Origin: Stutzerimonas zhaodongensis
GTDB lineage: Bacteria > Pseudomonadota > Gammaproteobacteria > Pseudomonadales > Pseudomonadaceae
NCBI RefSeq assembly: GCF_003696365.1
Contig: NZ_RFFM01000002.1
Coordinates: 1,171,616 to 1,235,615, forward strand
Length of the DNA: 64,000 bases
Reading direction: 5' to 3'
Shown here: positions 43,755-56,839 of the stretch, piece after piece
How positions within the stretch are numbered: position 1 is the stretch's first letter
Layout: each line of letters starts with the position of its first letter
Program-made: the position numbers and the translations under genes
The notes under the pieces: model-generated
The model's database searches: none
What the model was told of the DNA's origin: nothing
The model's input: the letters and a program-made list of their open reading frames with translations, nothing else

Positions 43755-45122
43755 TCAAGCGACCAAGCGGTCAAGCGCAGGCCGGTCCAGCACCTGCATG
43801 TCGACCTTGACGTAAGCGGCGGCCTCTTCTGCGATGACGACAGCATCCGACACGCCGGGAACCGCCAACATCTGTTCAGCCAAAGCTGGATCGAGCAGAG
43901 CCTCTGCCGACAGGGGCAAACGCAACCCTGTGACGTAAGGCGGCTCATTCATACGCCACACCGCCATCAACCAAAGCACGCACAGGACTGCACAGCCGGC
44001 GAACACCAGCGCCAGCCCACCCTGCTGGTAGAACCATCCGCCCAGCACTCCGCCCACCCCGGCCCCGAGAAACTGGCTGGTGGAGTAGACCCCCATCGCC
44101 GTACCTTTGCCTCCAGCCGGCGCGACCTTGCTGATCAGCGAGGGCAACGAAGCTTCGAGCAAGTTGAAAGCAACGAAGAAGATGACCATACCGCCGACCA
44201 ATGGCCAAAGCCCGGAACCAAACCACCAGAAAAACAATTCGGCAAATAGCAGCACTGCCACCGCGCCAAGCACGACGCGCTTCATCTGGCGTTTCTTCTC
44301 GCCATAGATAATGAAAGGCACCATCCCGAAAAATCCGACCACCAAGGCAGTGAGATAGACCCACCAATGCTCTTCCCTGGGCAGGGACGCTTCACCCACC
44401 AAAGCCAGTGGCAACGCGACGAAACTCGCCATCAGAATTGCATGCAGTGCGAGGATGCTGAAGTCCAGGCGAAGCAGATCCGAATGACGAAGCGTCGCAC
44501 CGAGGGCTTGCTTGGCCACGCCCGATTCCCGGTGTCGCAGATGGTGATGAGCACGGGGCAGCACCGCGACTACGAGCATGCCCATCAATGCCATACCCGC
44601 AGTCGCCCAGAACAGCCCCGACAGACCGAAAGCACGCGTCAGGAGCGGACCGACGATCATCGCCACGGCAAATGAAACACCGATGCTCATACCGATCAGC
44701 GCCATTGCCTTGGTGCGGTGCTGCTCGCGGGTGAGGTCCGACAGTAGCGCCATCACAGCAGCTGAAATGGCCCCGGCGCCTTGCATGATACGGCCCGCGA
44801 TGACCCCCCATATGGAGTCGGCGGACGCCGCAAGCACCGCACCTGCCGCAAAGATGAGTAGACCGAAGTAGATCACTGGCAACCGCCCGATTCGATCGGA
44901 AAGCATGCCGAACGGAATTTGTAGCAGCGCCTGGGTCAAACCATAGGCACCGATGGCGAGGCCGATCAGCGCGGGGGTCGCACCTTGCAGTTCCATGCCG
45001 TAGGTCGCCAGAACCGGCAAGACCATGAACATACCGAGCATGCGAAACGCAAATACCAGGGCCAGCCCAGACGCTGCACGGGTTTCTCTGGCGCTCATGC
45101 GCTCGCTGTAAGGATCCTGCAT
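43755..45122 (-). CDS. MFS transporter, YajR-like with C-terminal YAM domain
   Basis: A 455-residue major facilitator. Twelve helices are visible up to about residue 390. Motif A is GMLSDRIGRLPVIYFG near 74-89. After helix 12 the chain continues with about 60 soluble residues (LPLSAEALLDPALAEQMLAV, YVKVDMQVLDRPALDRLVA), a ferredoxin-like YAM domain as in E. coli YajR. Such proteins are presumed drug/proton antiporters but no substrate is firmly known. It is divergent from uvrA across 132 bases, the same layout as PA4233-PA4234. Confidence 0.87.
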   Translation of the reverse strand: MQDPYSERMSARETRAASGLALVFAFRMLGMFMVLPVLATYGMELQGATPALIGLAIGAYGLTQALLQIPFGMLSDRIGRLPVIYFGLLIFAAGAVLAASADSIWGVIAGRIMQGAGAISAAVMALLSDLTREQHRTKAMALIGMSIGVSFAVAMIVGPLLTRAFGLSGLFWATAGMALMGMLVVAVLPRAHHHLRHRESGVAKQALGATLRHSDLLRLDFSILALHAILMASFVALPLALVGEASLPREEHWWVYLTALVVGFFGMVPFIIYGEKKRQMKRVVLGAVAVLLFAELFFWWFGSGLWPLVGGMVIFFVAFNLLEASLPSLISKVAPAGGKGTAMGVYSTSQFLGAGVGGVLGGWFYQQGGLALVFAGCAVLCVLWLMAVWRMNEPPYVTGLRLPLSAEALLDPALAEQMLAVPGVSDAVVIAEEAAAYVKVDMQVLDRPALDRLVA

Positions 45123-45254
45123 CTGGGGTCTCGCTTGAATTAACCGGCGGCGATTCTAGCAGTCATACCGCTACTCGGCACAGGCTCGCCGCTTTGCCGC
45201 GATGTCGCCCCTGGCCGTATACTTTCGGGTTTTCGCCCGCCATGCGAGGCTGTT

Positions 45255-48092
<2,838 letters not shown>

Positions 48093-48104
48093 TCCGAATA
48101 GACA

Positions 48105-48133
48105 AATGCCGGGTACGAAACCCGGCATTTTCT
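48105..48133. terminator. Intrinsic terminator between uvrA and catalase
   Basis: AATGCCGGGT-ACGAA-ACCCGGCATT, a 10-bp perfect stem followed by TTTCTT; with AAAT before the stem it can also serve the convergent catalase gene. Confidence 0.9.
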
Positions 48134-48135
48134 TG

Positions 48136-49593
48136 CTACGCCACTTCGCAGGGATCGATCCCCAGTCCCGCCGCTATACCTGTACCGTACGCTAGATCAG
48201 CCTTGATGAAATAGGCAAGCTGGCGAAGCTGCACTTCGCGGGTAACGGGCTTCATCGCACCCACAATGTTGTCAATCAGCAGCGCTTGCTGCTCTATGCT
48301 CATCAATCGGAAAAGAGCACCCGCATGGCTGAAATAGTCTCCATCGGCACGATGGTCATAACGGGCTGCTGAACCGCTCAATGCCGATGCGGGCTCTGCG
48401 TACTGCGCAGCTTGCTTCGGCGAATCCGAGTAGCTGTTCGGTTCGTAGTTGGGTGCTGACCCGCCATTGCCATCGAACCGCATCGCACCATCGCGCTGGT
48501 AGTTCTGATAGGGGCAACGCGGTGCATTAACCGGCAACTGCTGATGATTGGTACCTATGCGATAACGGTGCGCATCTGCGTAAGCGAACACTCTGCCCTG
48601 CAACATGCGATCCGGCGAAAGCCCGATACCTGGTACCAGGTTGCTGGGTGCAAAAGCCGCCTGCTCGACTTCGGCAAAATAGTTCTTCGGGTTACGGTTA
48701 AGCTCCAGCACACCGACTTCAATCAGTGGGAACTCTTTCTGCGACCAGGTCTTCGTCACATCAAAGGGGTTCTCAGCACGAGCCGAGGCCTGGGCTTCGC
48801 TCATAACCTGGATACACATGCGCCATCTAGGATAGTCACCGCGATCGATCGCGCTGAAAAGATCCCGCTGGGCATAGTCAGGGTCGACACCGGCCAAGCG
48901 CGCCGCTTCTGCAGGAACTAAGTTCTTGATGCCCTGCAGACTTTTGAAGTGGAATTTCACCCAGCTGCGTATGCCTTCTGCATTTATCAGACTGAAGGTG
49001 TGGCTCCCGAATCCATGCATGAAACGGTAGCCATCAGGTATGCCGCGATCTGAGAAAAGTACGGTTATCTGATGCAGCGCTTCCGGAGAGTGCGACCAGA
49101 AATCCCACATCATCTGCGGGCTTTTCAAGTTGGTCCAGGGATCGCGCTTCTGCGTATGTATGAAGTCCGGGAACTTGAGCGGATCCCGAATAAAGAAAAC
49201 CGGGGTATTGTTCCCGACGATGTCCCAGTTACCCTCCTCCGTATAGAACTTCACTGCAAAGCCACGGGGGTCACGCTCGGTATCAGCTGATCCCCGCTCA
49301 CCCCCAACCGTCGAAAAGCGCAGGAAGAGTGGGGTCTGCCTACCAACGGCTTCAAACAATCTGGCTGAGGTGTACTGAGTGATGTCGGCAGTGATGGTCA
49401 GAGTCCCATGCGCGCCTGAGCCCTTAGCATGAACGCGACGCTCTGGGATAACTTCACGATTGAAGTGGGCAAGCTTCTCCACCAGATGAAAATCGTCCAG
49501 TAAAAGCGGACCGCGCACCCCAGCAGAACGGGAATTTTGATTATCAGAAACCGGCGCGCCGGACGCTGTTGTGAGAGTGACTTTCTCGTTCAT
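48136..49593 (-). CDS. katA: Monofunctional heme catalase, KatA type
   Basis: Disproportionates hydrogen peroxide in the cytoplasm or periplasmic side. The 485-residue length marks a small-subunit (clade 3) catalase. The catalytic histidine is H55 in [12 protein letters not shown], the distal Asn lies in [14 protein letters not shown] (about residue 128), and the heme-ligand tyrosine is in [16 protein letters not shown] (about 335-340). The proximal NADPH-type residues are present. No signal peptide is visible. A GGAGAAAGAG ribosome binding site precedes the ATG. The position between uvrA and rplQ is that of katA in P. aeruginosa, the basis for the symbol. Confidence 0.93.
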   Translation of the reverse strand: MNEKVTLTTASGAPVSDNQNSRSAGVRGPLLLDDFHLVEKLAHFNREVIPERRVHAKGSGAHGTLTITADITQYTSARLFEAVGRQTPLFLRFSTVGGERGSADTERDPRGFAVKFYTEEGNWDIVGNNTPVFFIRDPLKFPDFIHTQKRDPWTNLKSPQMMWDFWSHSPEALHQITVLFSDRGIPDGYRFMHGFGSHTFSLINAEGIRSWVKFHFKSLQGIKNLVPAEAARLAGVDPDYAQRDLFSAIDRGDYPRWRMCIQVMSEAQASARAENPFDVTKTWSQKEFPLIEVGVLELNRNPKNYFAEVEQAAFAPSNLVPGIGLSPDRMLQGRVFAYADAHRYRIGTNHQQLPVNAPRCPYQNYQRDGAMRFDGNGGSAPNYEPNSYSDSPKQAAQYAEPASALSGSAARYDHRADGDYFSHAGALFRLMSIEQQALLIDNIVGAMKPVTREVQLRQLAYFIKADLAYGTGIAAGLGIDPCEVA

Positions 49594-49713
49594 GCTCTTT
49601 CTCCATTGACTGCCATGCTGGCTTGGAGAAGATTCTAGCGAGACGGCGATTTAGATCTAATTCATTAAACGAAGTCGCCCAATAGGCTGAGACTAAAAAC
49701 AGGTCATAAAAAA

Positions 49714-49736
49714 AACCGGGCTATGCCCGGTTCTTT
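49714..49736 (-). terminator. Intrinsic terminator of the alpha (rpsM-rplQ) operon
   Basis: AACCGGGC-TAT-GCCCGGTT, an 8-bp stem; on the minus strand it is followed by a run of eight Ts (plus-strand A-run at 49708-49715). It lies about 20 bases beyond the rplQ stop. Confidence 0.9.
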
Positions 49737-49753
49737 CAAGCAAGCATTAAAGC

Positions 49754-50140
49754 TTACTCTGCGGCTTCCACTTCACCGGTAACCGGACGGTCCACCAGCT
49801 CTACGTACGCCATAGGTGCGTTGTCACCTGCACGGAAACCGCACTTGAGGATACGCAGGTAACCGCCCTGACGGGTGGCATAACGCGGGCCAAGATCATT
49901 GAACAGCTTGCCAACGATAGCTTTCGAACGGGTACGGTCAAAAGCAAGGCGACGATTGGCGACGCTATCTTCCTTAGCAAGAGTGATCAGCGGCTCAGCA
50001 ACACGACGCAGCTCTTTCGCCTTGGGCAGGGTAGTTTTGATCAACTCGTGCTCGAACAACGACACCGCCATGTTCTGGAACATGGCCTTGCGGTGAGCGC
50101 TTGTGCGGCTGAGGTGACGGCCACTTTTACGATGACGCAT
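49754..50140 (-). CDS. rplQ: 50S ribosomal protein L17
   Basis: 128 residues, beginning [20 protein letters not shown], the L17 signature, with [20 protein letters not shown] and a C-terminal [17 protein letters not shown]17 lines the polypeptide exit tunnel. Last gene of the alpha operon, 45 bases after rpoA, and followed by a strong terminator. Confidence 0.97.
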   Translation of the reverse strand: MRHRKSGRHLSRTSAHRKAMFQNMAVSLFEHELIKTTLPKAKELRRVAEPLITLAKEDSVANRRLAFDRTRSKAIVGKLFNDLGPRYATRQGGYLRILKCGFRAGDNAPMAYVELVDRPVTGEVEAAE

Positions 50141-50185
50141 GATTGAAATTCCTTACCAAACGATCAGTTCGGTGACTATGGGCGA

Positions 50186-51187
50186 TCAGGCCGTAGCCTT
50201 ATCGTCCTTCTTGAGACTAGCCGGCGGCCAATTGTCGAGGCGCATTCCGAGGGACAGACCACGAGAAGCCAGAACATCTTTGATTTCAGTCAGAGATTTC
50301 TTGCCCAAGTTCGGCGTCTTCAACAGTTCTACCTCGGTGCGCTGAATCAGGTCACCGATATAGTAGATGTTCTCCGCCTTGAGGCAGTTTGCCGAACGTA
50401 CGGTCAGTTCCAAGTCATCAACTGGACGCAACAGGATCGGATCGATCTCGTCTTCTTGCTCGACCACCACTGGCTCGCTGTCACCCTTGAGGTCGACGAA
50501 CGCGGCCAGCTGCTGTTGCAGAATGGTCGCGGCACGACGGATCGCTTCTTCAGGATCCAGGGTTCCGTTGGTTTCCAGGTCGATGACCAGCTTGTCCAAG
50601 TTGGTACGCTGCTCAACACGAGCGTTTTCGACAACATAAGCGACACGACGGACCGGACTGAAAGTCGCGTCGAGCTGAAGACGGCCAATGCTACGGCTCT
50701 CATCTTCATCGCTCTGACGTGCGTCAGCCGGTTCGTAGCCACGGCCGCGAGCGACCTTTAGCTTCATGTTGATCGAGCCATTAGCCGCCAGGTTGGCGAT
50801 CAGGTGATCGCCATTGACGATTTCGACATCGTGATCCAGCTGGATATCGGCAGCGGTAACAGCGCCCGCCCCTTTTTTCACCAGGCTCAAGGTCACTTCA
50901 TCACGGCCGTGCAGCTTGATGGCGATACCTTTGAGGTTCAGCAGGATTTCGATGACATCTTCCTGCACGCCCTCGATGGCGCTGTACTCGTGGAGCACAC
51001 CGTCGATCTCAGCCTCGACCACAGCGCAGCCGGGCATGGAGGACAACAGAATACGACGCAGCGCGTTGCCCAGGGTATGGCCAAAACCGCGCTCGAGTGG
51101 CTCGAGCGTGATCTTGGCACGGGTCGGACTGACCACCTGCACATCGATATGGCGGGGGGTCAGGAACTCATTTACCGAAATCTGCAT
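50186..51187 (-). CDS. rpoA: DNA-directed RNA polymerase alpha subunit
   Basis: 333 residues. The N-terminal assembly domain (about 1-235) contains [20 protein letters not shown], the dimerisation segment; a flexible linker precedes the C-terminal domain (about 250-325, [20 protein letters not shown] and [20 protein letters not shown]), which contacts UP elements and activators. Lies between rpsD and rplQ, the normal alpha-operon order. Confidence 0.98.
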   Translation of the reverse strand: MQISVNEFLTPRHIDVQVVSPTRAKITLEPLERGFGHTLGNALRRILLSSMPGCAVVEAEIDGVLHEYSAIEGVQEDVIEILLNLKGIAIKLHGRDEVTLSLVKKGAGAVTAADIQLDHDVEIVNGDHLIANLAANGSINMKLKVARGRGYEPADARQSDEDESRSIGRLQLDATFSPVRRVAYVVENARVEQRTNLDKLVIDLETNGTLDPEEAIRRAATILQQQLAAFVDLKGDSEPVVVEQEDEIDPILLRPVDDLELTVRSANCLKAENIYYIGDLIQRTEVELLKTPNLGKKSLTEIKDVLASRGLSLGMRLDNWPPASLKKDDKATA

Positions 51188-51209
51188 GGATACACCTATT
51201 TTCTAGCCC

Positions 51210-51830
51210 TTACTTGGAGTAGAGCTCGACAATCAGGTTTTCGTTGATGTCGGCAGACAGATCACTGCGAGCCGGAACATTCTTGAAAACACCAGATTTC
51301 TTGTCGGCATCTACTTCGACCCATTCAACGCGACCGCGCTGTACGCACAGTTCAAGGGCTTGGGCGATACGCAGCTGGTTGCGGCACTTCTCACGAACGG
51401 CTACCACGTCACCAGCTTTAACCTGGTACGACGGAACGTTCACAGTCTGACCATTCACGCTGATCGACTTGTGCGAGACCAGCTGACGCGATTCGGCACG
51501 AGTAGAGCCAAAGCCCATGCGATACACGACGTTATCCAGACGGCACTCGAGCAGTTGCAGAAGGTTTTCGCCGGTAGCGCCCTTACGGCTGGCAGCTTCC
51601 TTGTAATAACCGCTGAACTGACGCTCAAGCACGCCATAGATACGGCGGACTTTCTGCTTCTCACGCAGCTGAGTACCGTAGTCGGACAAACGACCACGAC
51701 GCTGACCGTGAACACCCGGTGGGGTTTCGATGTTGCACTTTGATTCGAGCGCGCGCGCACCACTCTTCAAAAAGAGATCGGTGCCTTCACGACGAGACAG
51801 TTTGCACTTGGGACCAATATAACGAGCCAT
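51210..51830 (-). CDS. rpsD: 30S ribosomal protein S4
   Basis: 206 residues; [20 protein letters not shown] at the start and an S4 RNA-binding domain at about 96-160 ([20 protein letters not shown]). S4 starts 16S rRNA assembly, acts in antitermination, and in E. coli represses the alpha operon. Gap of 22 bases to rpoA. Confidence 0.97.
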   Translation of the reverse strand: MARYIGPKCKLSRREGTDLFLKSGARALESKCNIETPPGVHGQRRGRLSDYGTQLREKQKVRRIYGVLERQFSGYYKEAASRKGATGENLLQLLECRLDNVVYRMGFGSTRAESRQLVSHKSISVNGQTVNVPSYQVKAGDVVAVREKCRNQLRIAQALELCVQRGRVEWVEVDADKKSGVFKNVPARSDLSADINENLIVELYSK

Positions 51831-51847
51831 TTCTCACTGTCTCCTGA

Positions 51848-52237
51848 TTACACGCGGCGCTTCTTCGGCGGACGGCACCCGTTATGCGGGATCGGCGTCA
51901 CGTCGGTGATGCTGGCGATTTTATAACCACAACCATTCAATGCACGAACGGCAGATTCACGACCTGGACCTGGACCCTTGACGTTCACGTCCAGGTTCTT
52001 GAGGCCATACTCCAGTGCTGCTTGACCAGCACGTTCAGCAGCCACCTGGGCAGCGAACGGGGTGCTCTTACGCGAACCGCGGAAGCCAGACCCACCAGAT
52101 GTCGCCCAGGACAACGCATTGCCCTGACGGTCAGTGATAGTGATGATGGTGTTGTTGAAAGAAGCGTGGATATGGGCGATGCCATCAACCACCGTCTTTT
52201 TTACTTTTTTACGAGGACGAGCAGCAGGTTTTGCCAT
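51848..52237 (-). CDS. rpsK: 30S ribosomal protein S11
   Basis: 129 residues; contains [20 protein letters not shown] and the C-terminal signature [18 protein letters not shown]11 forms part of the platform of the 30S subunit near the mRNA Shine-Dalgarno duplex. Between rpsM (30 bases) and rpsD (17 bases). Confidence 0.97.
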   Translation of the reverse strand: MAKPAARPRKKVKKTVVDGIAHIHASFNNTIITITDRQGNALSWATSGGSGFRGSRKSTPFAAQVAAERAGQAALEYGLKNLDVNVKGPGPGRESAVRALNGCGYKIASITDVTPIPHNGCRPPKKRRV

Positions 52238-52267
52238 GATTAGATTCCTGTCGATGCGCTAATGCGA

Positions 52268-52624
52268 TTACTTGCGGATCGGCTTACGCGGACCCTTACG
52301 GGTGCGAGCGTTGGTCTTGGTACGCTGACCGCGAACCGGCAGACCACGACGATGACGCAGGCCGCGATAGCAACCCAGGTCCATCAAGCGCTTGATCTTC
52401 ATGTTGACTTCGCGACGCAGGTCACCTTCAACGATGAACTTGCCCACTTCGCCACGAAGCAGTTCAACCTGCTCGTCTGAAAGATCCTTGATTTTCGCTG
52501 CCGGGTTCACACCGGTAGCGGCACAGATTGTCTGTGCACGAGTGCGACCAACACCATAGATGTAGGTCAGCGAGATAACAGTGTGCTTGTTATCCGGAAT
52601 GTTTACGCCTGCAATACGGGCCAT
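52268..52624 (-). CDS. rpsM: 30S ribosomal protein S13
   Basis: 118 residues; [20 protein letters not shown] start, [16 protein letters not shown] helix-hairpin region, and a basic C-terminus [20 protein letters not shown] that reaches the P-site tRNA. First gene of the alpha operon; a sigma70-like promoter lies 60-88 bases upstream. Confidence 0.97.
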   Translation of the reverse strand: MARIAGVNIPDNKHTVISLTYIYGVGRTRAQTICAATGVNPAAKIKDLSDEQVELLRGEVGKFIVEGDLRREVNMKIKRLMDLGCYRGLRHRRGLPVRGQRTKTNARTRKGPRKPIRK

Positions 52625-52683
52625 TCAGTGAAACTCCAATTGACAGCTACCCAACGCCCCGGAAGCCAAGAAAAGGGCGCGAG

Positions 52684-52712
52684 ATACTAACGCTGTAATA
52701 ACAAATAATCAA
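52684..52712 (-). promoter_or_regulatory. Sigma70-like promoter of the alpha operon
   Basis: Reading the minus strand: -35 TTGATT (plus 52707-52712), 17-bp spacer, -10 TAGTAT (plus 52684-52689). It lies between rpmJ and rpsM, directly after a hairpin, so the alpha operon can be transcribed apart from the spc operon. Confidence 0.72.
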
Positions 52713-52736
52713 CCCGACAGCGCACTAGCTGCCGGG
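52713..52736 (-). terminator. Hairpin after rpmJ abutting the alpha-operon promoter
   Basis: CCCGACAGC and GCTGCCGGG arms (one G-U/A-C variation in the RNA) around GCACTA form a 9-bp stem. On the minus strand it is followed by TTGATTATTTGTT, which is T-rich but not a pure T-run. Likely a partial terminator of the spc operon. Confidence 0.6.
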
Positions 52737-52755
52737 CTCGAGCCTTAGCTCACAA

Positions 52756-52872
52756 TCAGCCTTGGCGCTGTTTGTGTCGCGGTTCTGCGCTGCAGATCAC
52801 TCGGACGACGCCTTCGCGACGAACGATCTTGCAGTTGCGGCACAGCTTCTTAACCGATGCACGAACTTTCAT
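52756..52872 (-). CDS. rpmJ: 50S ribosomal protein L36, zinc-ribbon form
   Basis: 38 residues, read directly from the sequence: [20 protein letters not shown] then [18 protein letters not shown]. The C-x2-C ... C-x4-H set of zinc ligands is complete, so this is the C+ (zinc-dependent) paralogue, whose zinc can be spared under starvation in bacteria that have a C- copy. It lies 30 bases after secY, the normal end of the spc operon. Confidence 0.96.
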   Translation of the reverse strand: MKVRASVKKLCRNCKIVRREGVVRVICSAEPRHKQRQG

Positions 52873-52902
52873 GACCAACTCCTAGAACCTTACGAGCCGA
52901 CT

Positions 52903-54231
52903 TCAGCGAAGCATTCCGCTGCCGTAGCCCTTCAGGTTGGCTTTTTTCATCAGGGAATCGTACTGGTGGGACATCAGATGTGACTGCACTTGAGACATGA
53001 AGTCCATTACAACCACGACCACAATCAGCAACGAGGTCCCGCCAAGGTAGAACGGCACATTCGCCGCGACCACAAGAAACTGTGGAAGCAGGCATACAGC
53101 CGTCATGTACAGGGCACCGAACATGGTCAAACGAGTCAGTACGCCATCGATATAGCGCGCGGACTGCTCACCAGGACGTATCCCAGGGATAAACGCACCG
53201 GACTTCTTCAGATTTTCAGCCACGTCTTTCGGGTTGAACATCAACGCCGTATAGAAGAAGCAGAAGAAGATGATTCCAGCACTGAAAAGCAAGATATTCA
53301 GCGGCTGACCAGGGGCGATCGACTGAGAGATGTCAGCTAACCAACCCATATTCTCGGACTGCCCAAACCATTGCCCCAACGATGCGGGAAACAACAGAAT
53401 ACTGCTGGCGAAGATCGCGGGAATCACCCCGGCCATGTTCACCTTCAACGGCAAGTGGCTAGTCTGCGCAGCAAAGACCTTACGACCCTGCTGACGCTTG
53501 GCGTAGTGCACGGCGATACGCCGCTGACCACGCTCAATGAATACCACGAACCCGATAATGGCTATAGCCAATAGACCTACCGCCAGCAATGCAATGATAT
53601 TGACATCACCCTGACGTGCCGACTCGAAAGACTGCCCTAACGCACCAGGCAGACCCGCAACGATACCGGCAAAGATCAACATCGAGATCCCATTACCGAC
53701 ACCCCGCTCAGTGATCTGCTCGCCGAGCCACATCATGAACATTGCACCAGCCACGAAGGTGGTGATTGCCACGAAGTAGAAGCCGAAATCAGTACTGAAC
53801 GCGACGCCTTGCCCAGCAAGCCCAACCGACATGCCAATCGCCTGCACGAATGCCAGCACTAGCGCGCCGTAACGCGTGTACTGACTGATCTTGCGGCGAC
53901 CGGCCTCGCCTTCCTTTTTCAACTGCTCAAGCTGCGGACTGACTGCCGTCATGAGCTGCATGATGATCGATGCCGAGATGTACGGCATGATCCCCAATGC
54001 AAAGATACTCATGCGCTCCAGCGCGCCACCGGAAAACATGTTGAACAAGCTAAGAATGGTCCCTTCGTTCTGACGGAACAGCTCGGCCAACCTATCGGGA
54101 TTGATACCCGGCACCGGGATATGCGCCCCCACCCGATAGACGATGATCGCCATCAGCAGGAATCGCAGACGAGCCCAGAGTTCAGAAAGCCCGCCATTAC
54201 TCAGCGCGGAGAGAGCACCTTGCTTAGCCAT
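52903..54231 (-). CDS. secY: Preprotein translocase subunit SecY
   Basis: 442 residues with ten transmembrane helices, the channel-forming subunit of the Sec translocon in the inner membrane. N-terminal [20 protein letters not shown] leads into helix 1; the plug and lateral gate region contain [29 protein letters not shown]. Cytoplasmic loops include [20 protein letters not shown], needed for SecA/ribosome binding. Its ATG directly abuts the rplO stop codon, so the two are translationally coupled. Confidence 0.97.
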   Translation of the reverse strand: MAKQGALSALSNGGLSELWARLRFLLMAIIVYRVGAHIPVPGINPDRLAELFRQNEGTILSLFNMFSGGALERMSIFALGIMPYISASIIMQLMTAVSPQLEQLKKEGEAGRRKISQYTRYGALVLAFVQAIGMSVGLAGQGVAFSTDFGFYFVAITTFVAGAMFMMWLGEQITERGVGNGISMLIFAGIVAGLPGALGQSFESARQGDVNIIALLAVGLLAIAIIGFVVFIERGQRRIAVHYAKRQQGRKVFAAQTSHLPLKVNMAGVIPAIFASSILLFPASLGQWFGQSENMGWLADISQSIAPGQPLNILLFSAGIIFFCFFYTALMFNPKDVAENLKKSGAFIPGIRPGEQSARYIDGVLTRLTMFGALYMTAVCLLPQFLVVAANVPFYLGGTSLLIVVVVVMDFMSQVQSHLMSHQYDSLMKKANLKGYGSGMLR

Positions 54232-54666
54232 TTATTCCTCGAACTTGCCGCCAGCTGCTTCGATAGCCGCACGCGCACCTTTGGTTGCGGCGATACCCTT
54301 CAGAGTTACCGCACGACCAACCTCACCCGACAGCATGACTTTCACACGCTGGACGTTCTGATTGATGATGTCGGCATCCTTGAGGCTCTGCAGGCTCACA
54401 ACTTCACCCTCGACTTTGGCCAGCTCAGAGGTGCGAACCTCAGCGCGGTCCATAGCCTTCAGCGAGACGAAGCCGAACTTCGGCAGACGGCGATGCAATG
54501 GCTGCTGGCCGCCTTCAAAACCCGGAGCAATCTTGCCGCCAGAGCGGGAAGTCTGACCCTTGTGACCACGGCCACCGGTCTTGCCAAGTCCGCTACCGAT
54601 ACCGCGACCCGGACGCAGCTTTTCGCGACGGGCACCTGGCGCAGAACGCAAATCGTTCAGTTGCAT
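54232..54666 (-). CDS. rplO: 50S ribosomal protein L15
   Basis: 144 residues; [20 protein letters not shown] and the glycine-rich [20 protein letters not shown] are the L15 signature. The stop codon abuts the secY start. Part of the spc operon. Confidence 0.97.
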   Translation of the reverse strand: MQLNDLRSAPGARREKLRPGRGIGSGLGKTGGRGHKGQTSRSGGKIAPGFEGGQQPLHRRLPKFGFVSLKAMDRAEVRTSELAKVEGEVVSLQSLKDADIINQNVQRVKVMLSGEVGRAVTLKGIAATKGARAAIEAAGGKFEE

Positions 54667-54669
54667 GGC

Positions 54670-54849
54670 TTAGCCCTCCACACGGAGCATGTAATAAGCC
54701 TTGTTGATCATCCCGCGGTTTTCAGGAGTGTCCTGAACCTCAACGGTATGACCAATGCGACGAAGACCGAGGCCCTTGACGCAAAGCTTGTGATTAGGGA
54801 TACGACCGCTGACGCTTTTAATCAGCGTGACCTTGACGGTATTAGCCAT
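54670..54849 (-). CDS. rpmD: 50S ribosomal protein L30
   Basis: 59 residues, translated by hand: [59 protein letters not shown]. The KxLGLRRxxHTV core is the L30 signature. Three bases before rplO and two after rpsE. Confidence 0.96.
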   Translation of the reverse strand: MANTVKVTLIKSVSGRIPNHKLCVKGLGLRRIGHTVEVQDTPENRGMINKAYYMLRVEG

Positions 54850-54851
54850 GA

Positions 54852-55352
54852 TCAGGAAATCTCCTCAACGCTCTTGCCGCGCTTGGCAGCAATAGACTCA
54901 GGCGACTGCATCGCTTTCAAACCCTTGAAAGTGGCATGAACCACGTTCACCGGGTTGGTCGAGCCGTAGCACTTAGCCAGAACGTTCTGCACGCCAGCGA
55001 CTTCGAGAATGGCGCGCATGGCACCACCAGCGATCACGCCGGTACCTTCGGAGGCAGGCTGCATGTAAACCTTCGACGCACCATGTGCTGCCTTGGTTGC
55101 GTACTGCAGCGTGGTACCGTTCAGATCCACCTGGATCATGTTGCGGCGAGCCGCTTCCATAGCCTTCTGAATGGCAGCTGGCACTTCGCGGGATTTACCG
55201 CGACCGAAGCCCACACGGCCTTTACCATCACCAACAACCGTCAACGCGGTGAAAGTGAAGATACGACCACCCTTTACAGTCTTGGCGACGCGGTTAACTT
55301 GAACCAGCTTCTCAATGTAGCCTTCGTCGCGCTTTTGCTCGTTATATGCCAT
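54852..55352 (-). CDS. rpsE: 30S ribosomal protein S5
   Basis: 166 residues. N-terminal double-stranded RNA-binding domain with [20 protein letters not shown] and [20 protein letters not shown]; the C-terminal domain has [21 protein letters not shown]5 affects decoding accuracy and is the spectinomycin-site protein; the loop VKGGRI shows no deletion. Confidence 0.97.
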   Translation of the reverse strand: MAYNEQKRDEGYIEKLVQVNRVAKTVKGGRIFTFTALTVVGDGKGRVGFGRGKSREVPAAIQKAMEAARRNMIQVDLNGTTLQYATKAAHGASKVYMQPASEGTGVIAGGAMRAILEVAGVQNVLAKCYGSTNPVNVVHATFKGLKAMQSPESIAAKRGKSVEEIS

Positions 55353-55355
55353 AAC

Positions 55356-55706
55356 TTAGAACTCCAGCCCGCCTTCACGAGCAGCATCAGCCAGTGCTTT
55401 AACACGACCGTGGTACTTGAAGCCAGAACGGTCGAACGCCACCTGGGTGACACCTGCGGCCTTAGCGCGCTCAGCGACCAGCTGACCAACTTTTTTGGCA
55501 GCGTCGACGTTGCCAGTGGCTCCGCCGCGCAGTTCTTTGTCGAGAGTCGAGGCACTGGCCAGGACCTTGCCGCCGTCGGCCGAAAGGACCTGGGCGTAGA
55601 TGTGCTGGGAAGAGCGGTACACACAAAGGCGTACGGTTTCCAGCTCGCGCATCTTCAGGCGTGCCTTGCGAGCGCGACGCAGACGAGTAACTTTCTTTAC
55701 GCTCAT
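55356..55706 (-). CDS. rplR: 50S ribosomal protein L18
   Basis: 116 residues; basic N-terminus [20 protein letters not shown], then [20 protein letters not shown] and [20 protein letters not shown]. Binds 5S rRNA together with L5. Three bases before rpsE. Confidence 0.97.
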   Translation of the reverse strand: MSVKKVTRLRRARKARLKMRELETVRLCVYRSSQHIYAQVLSADGGKVLASASTLDKELRGGATGNVDAAKKVGQLVAERAKAAGVTQVAFDRSGFKYHGRVKALADAAREGGLEF

Positions 55707-55716
55707 TTGCTATGCC

Positions 55717-56250
55717 CTACTTCTTCTTAGCTTCTTTACGACGGACCACTTCGTCCGAGTAACGTACGCCCTTGCCCTTATAAGGTTCTGGACGACGGAA
55801 ATCGCGGATTTCAGCAGCCACCTGACCGACCAGTTGCTTATCGACACCCTTGATCAGGATATCGGTCTGGCTGGGGGTCTCAGCGGTAACGCCTTGCGGC
55901 AGTTCATATTCCACCGGATGCGAGAAGCCGAGAGCCAGGGACAGCACTTGACCTTTGGCTTGTGCCTTGTAACCAACACCAACCAACTGGAGCTTGCGCT
56001 CAAAACCTTGGCTAACACCGATCACCATGTTGTTGACCAGCGCACGAGTAGTACCGGCCATGGCACGGTTCTGCTGATCGCCATTGCGGGCAGCAAAACG
56101 CAACTCACCGGCCTCGTGAATAACTTCCACGGACGAGTGCACATTCAGTTCCAGAGCGCCCTTGGCACCCTTTACCGAAAGCTGCTGGCCGGACATGTTG
56201 AATTCAACACCAGCTGGCAGCTTGACGGGGTTCTTAGCAACGCGAGACAT
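55717..56250 (-). CDS. rplF: 50S ribosomal protein L6
   Basis: 177 residues of two similar domains: [20 protein letters not shown] at the start, and the signature [20 protein letters not shown] at the C-terminus. It binds the sarcin-ricin loop region near the GTPase centre. Confidence 0.97.
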   Translation of the reverse strand: MSRVAKNPVKLPAGVEFNMSGQQLSVKGAKGALELNVHSSVEVIHEAGELRFAARNGDQQNRAMAGTTRALVNNMVIGVSQGFERKLQLVGVGYKAQAKGQVLSLALGFSHPVEYELPQGVTAETPSQTDILIKGVDKQLVGQVAAEIRDFRRPEPYKGKGVRYSDEVVRRKEAKKK

Positions 56251-56262
56251 GCTTATCCCCCC

Positions 56263-56655
56263 TTAGAACACTGTGCAGAGCACTTCGCCGCCAACGCCAG
56301 CAGCGCGAGCAGCCCGATCAGTCATCACACCTTTATTGGTGGATACGATCGAAACACCCAGACCGCCGCGAACCTTCGGCAACTGATCGACGGACTTGTA
56401 CTGGCGAAGGCCAGGACGGCTTACACGCTTGAGCTCTTCGATGACTGGACGGCCTTCGAAGTACTTAAGCTCGATAGACAGCTGCGGCTTGGCGTCGCTG
56501 CTGACGTTGTATCCTGCGATATAGCCTTCGCCCTGAAGGACATTGGCAACAGCCACCTTCAGAGTGGAAGACGGCATGCTTACGACGGACTTTTCGGCCA
56601 TCTGGGCATTACGGATACGAGTTAGCATGTCCGCTAACGGGTCCTGCATACTCAT
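56263..56655 (-). CDS. rpsH: 30S ribosomal protein S8
   Basis: 130 residues; [20 protein letters not shown] at the start and [20 protein letters not shown] at the C-terminus. The first ATG (56655) is preferred because GGAG lies 10 bases upstream. In E. coli S8 is the translational repressor of the spc operon, acting near rplX-rplE. Here an unusual 184-base gap with several hairpins precedes it. Confidence 0.97.
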   Translation of the reverse strand: MSMQDPLADMLTRIRNAQMAEKSVVSMPSSTLKVAVANVLQGEGYIAGYNVSSDAKPQLSIELKYFEGRPVIEELKRVSRPGLRQYKSVDQLPKVRGGLGVSIVSTNKGVMTDRAARAAGVGGEVLCTVF

Positions 56656-56676
56656 GGGCTCTTAGCTCCTAATACT

Positions 56677-56698
56677 AAAAAATAAGCCCTTTCGGGCT
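56677..56698 (-). terminator. Attenuator-like hairpin upstream of rpsH
   Basis: On the minus strand AGCCC-GAAA-GGGCT, a stem with a GNRA tetraloop, is followed by TATTTTTTAG. The short stem and the T-run give the look of a weak intrinsic terminator inside the spc operon, 20-45 bases before rpsH. Confidence 0.6.
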
Positions 56699-56774
56699 CG
56701 TGTCGCCTGCTAATGAGCACACCTATGAACGCGTGGCTCGGGCGAGCCGGACATTCTAAAGAGAGTCCAGAAAC

Positions 56775-56801
56775 GAATCAAGCCCCATGAAGGGGCTTGA
56801 T
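56775..56801. repeat. 11-bp perfect hairpin in the rpsN-rpsH gap
   Basis: AATCAAGCCCC-ATGAA-GGGGCTTGATT. No T-run follows on the minus strand (CGTTTCTGG), so it is not an ordinary terminator. A third small hairpin, GCCCG/CGGGC, lies at about 56811-56826 directly after rpsN. Confidence 0.7.
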
Positions 56802-56839
56802 TAAAACAGGGCGCCCGAAAGTCCGGGCACCTAGCTTTC

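Noticed and set aside
45123..45254. LexA box upstream of uvrA
   Set aside because: Looked for CTG-N10-CAG because uvrA is an SOS gene in E. coli; no convincing palindrome was seen.
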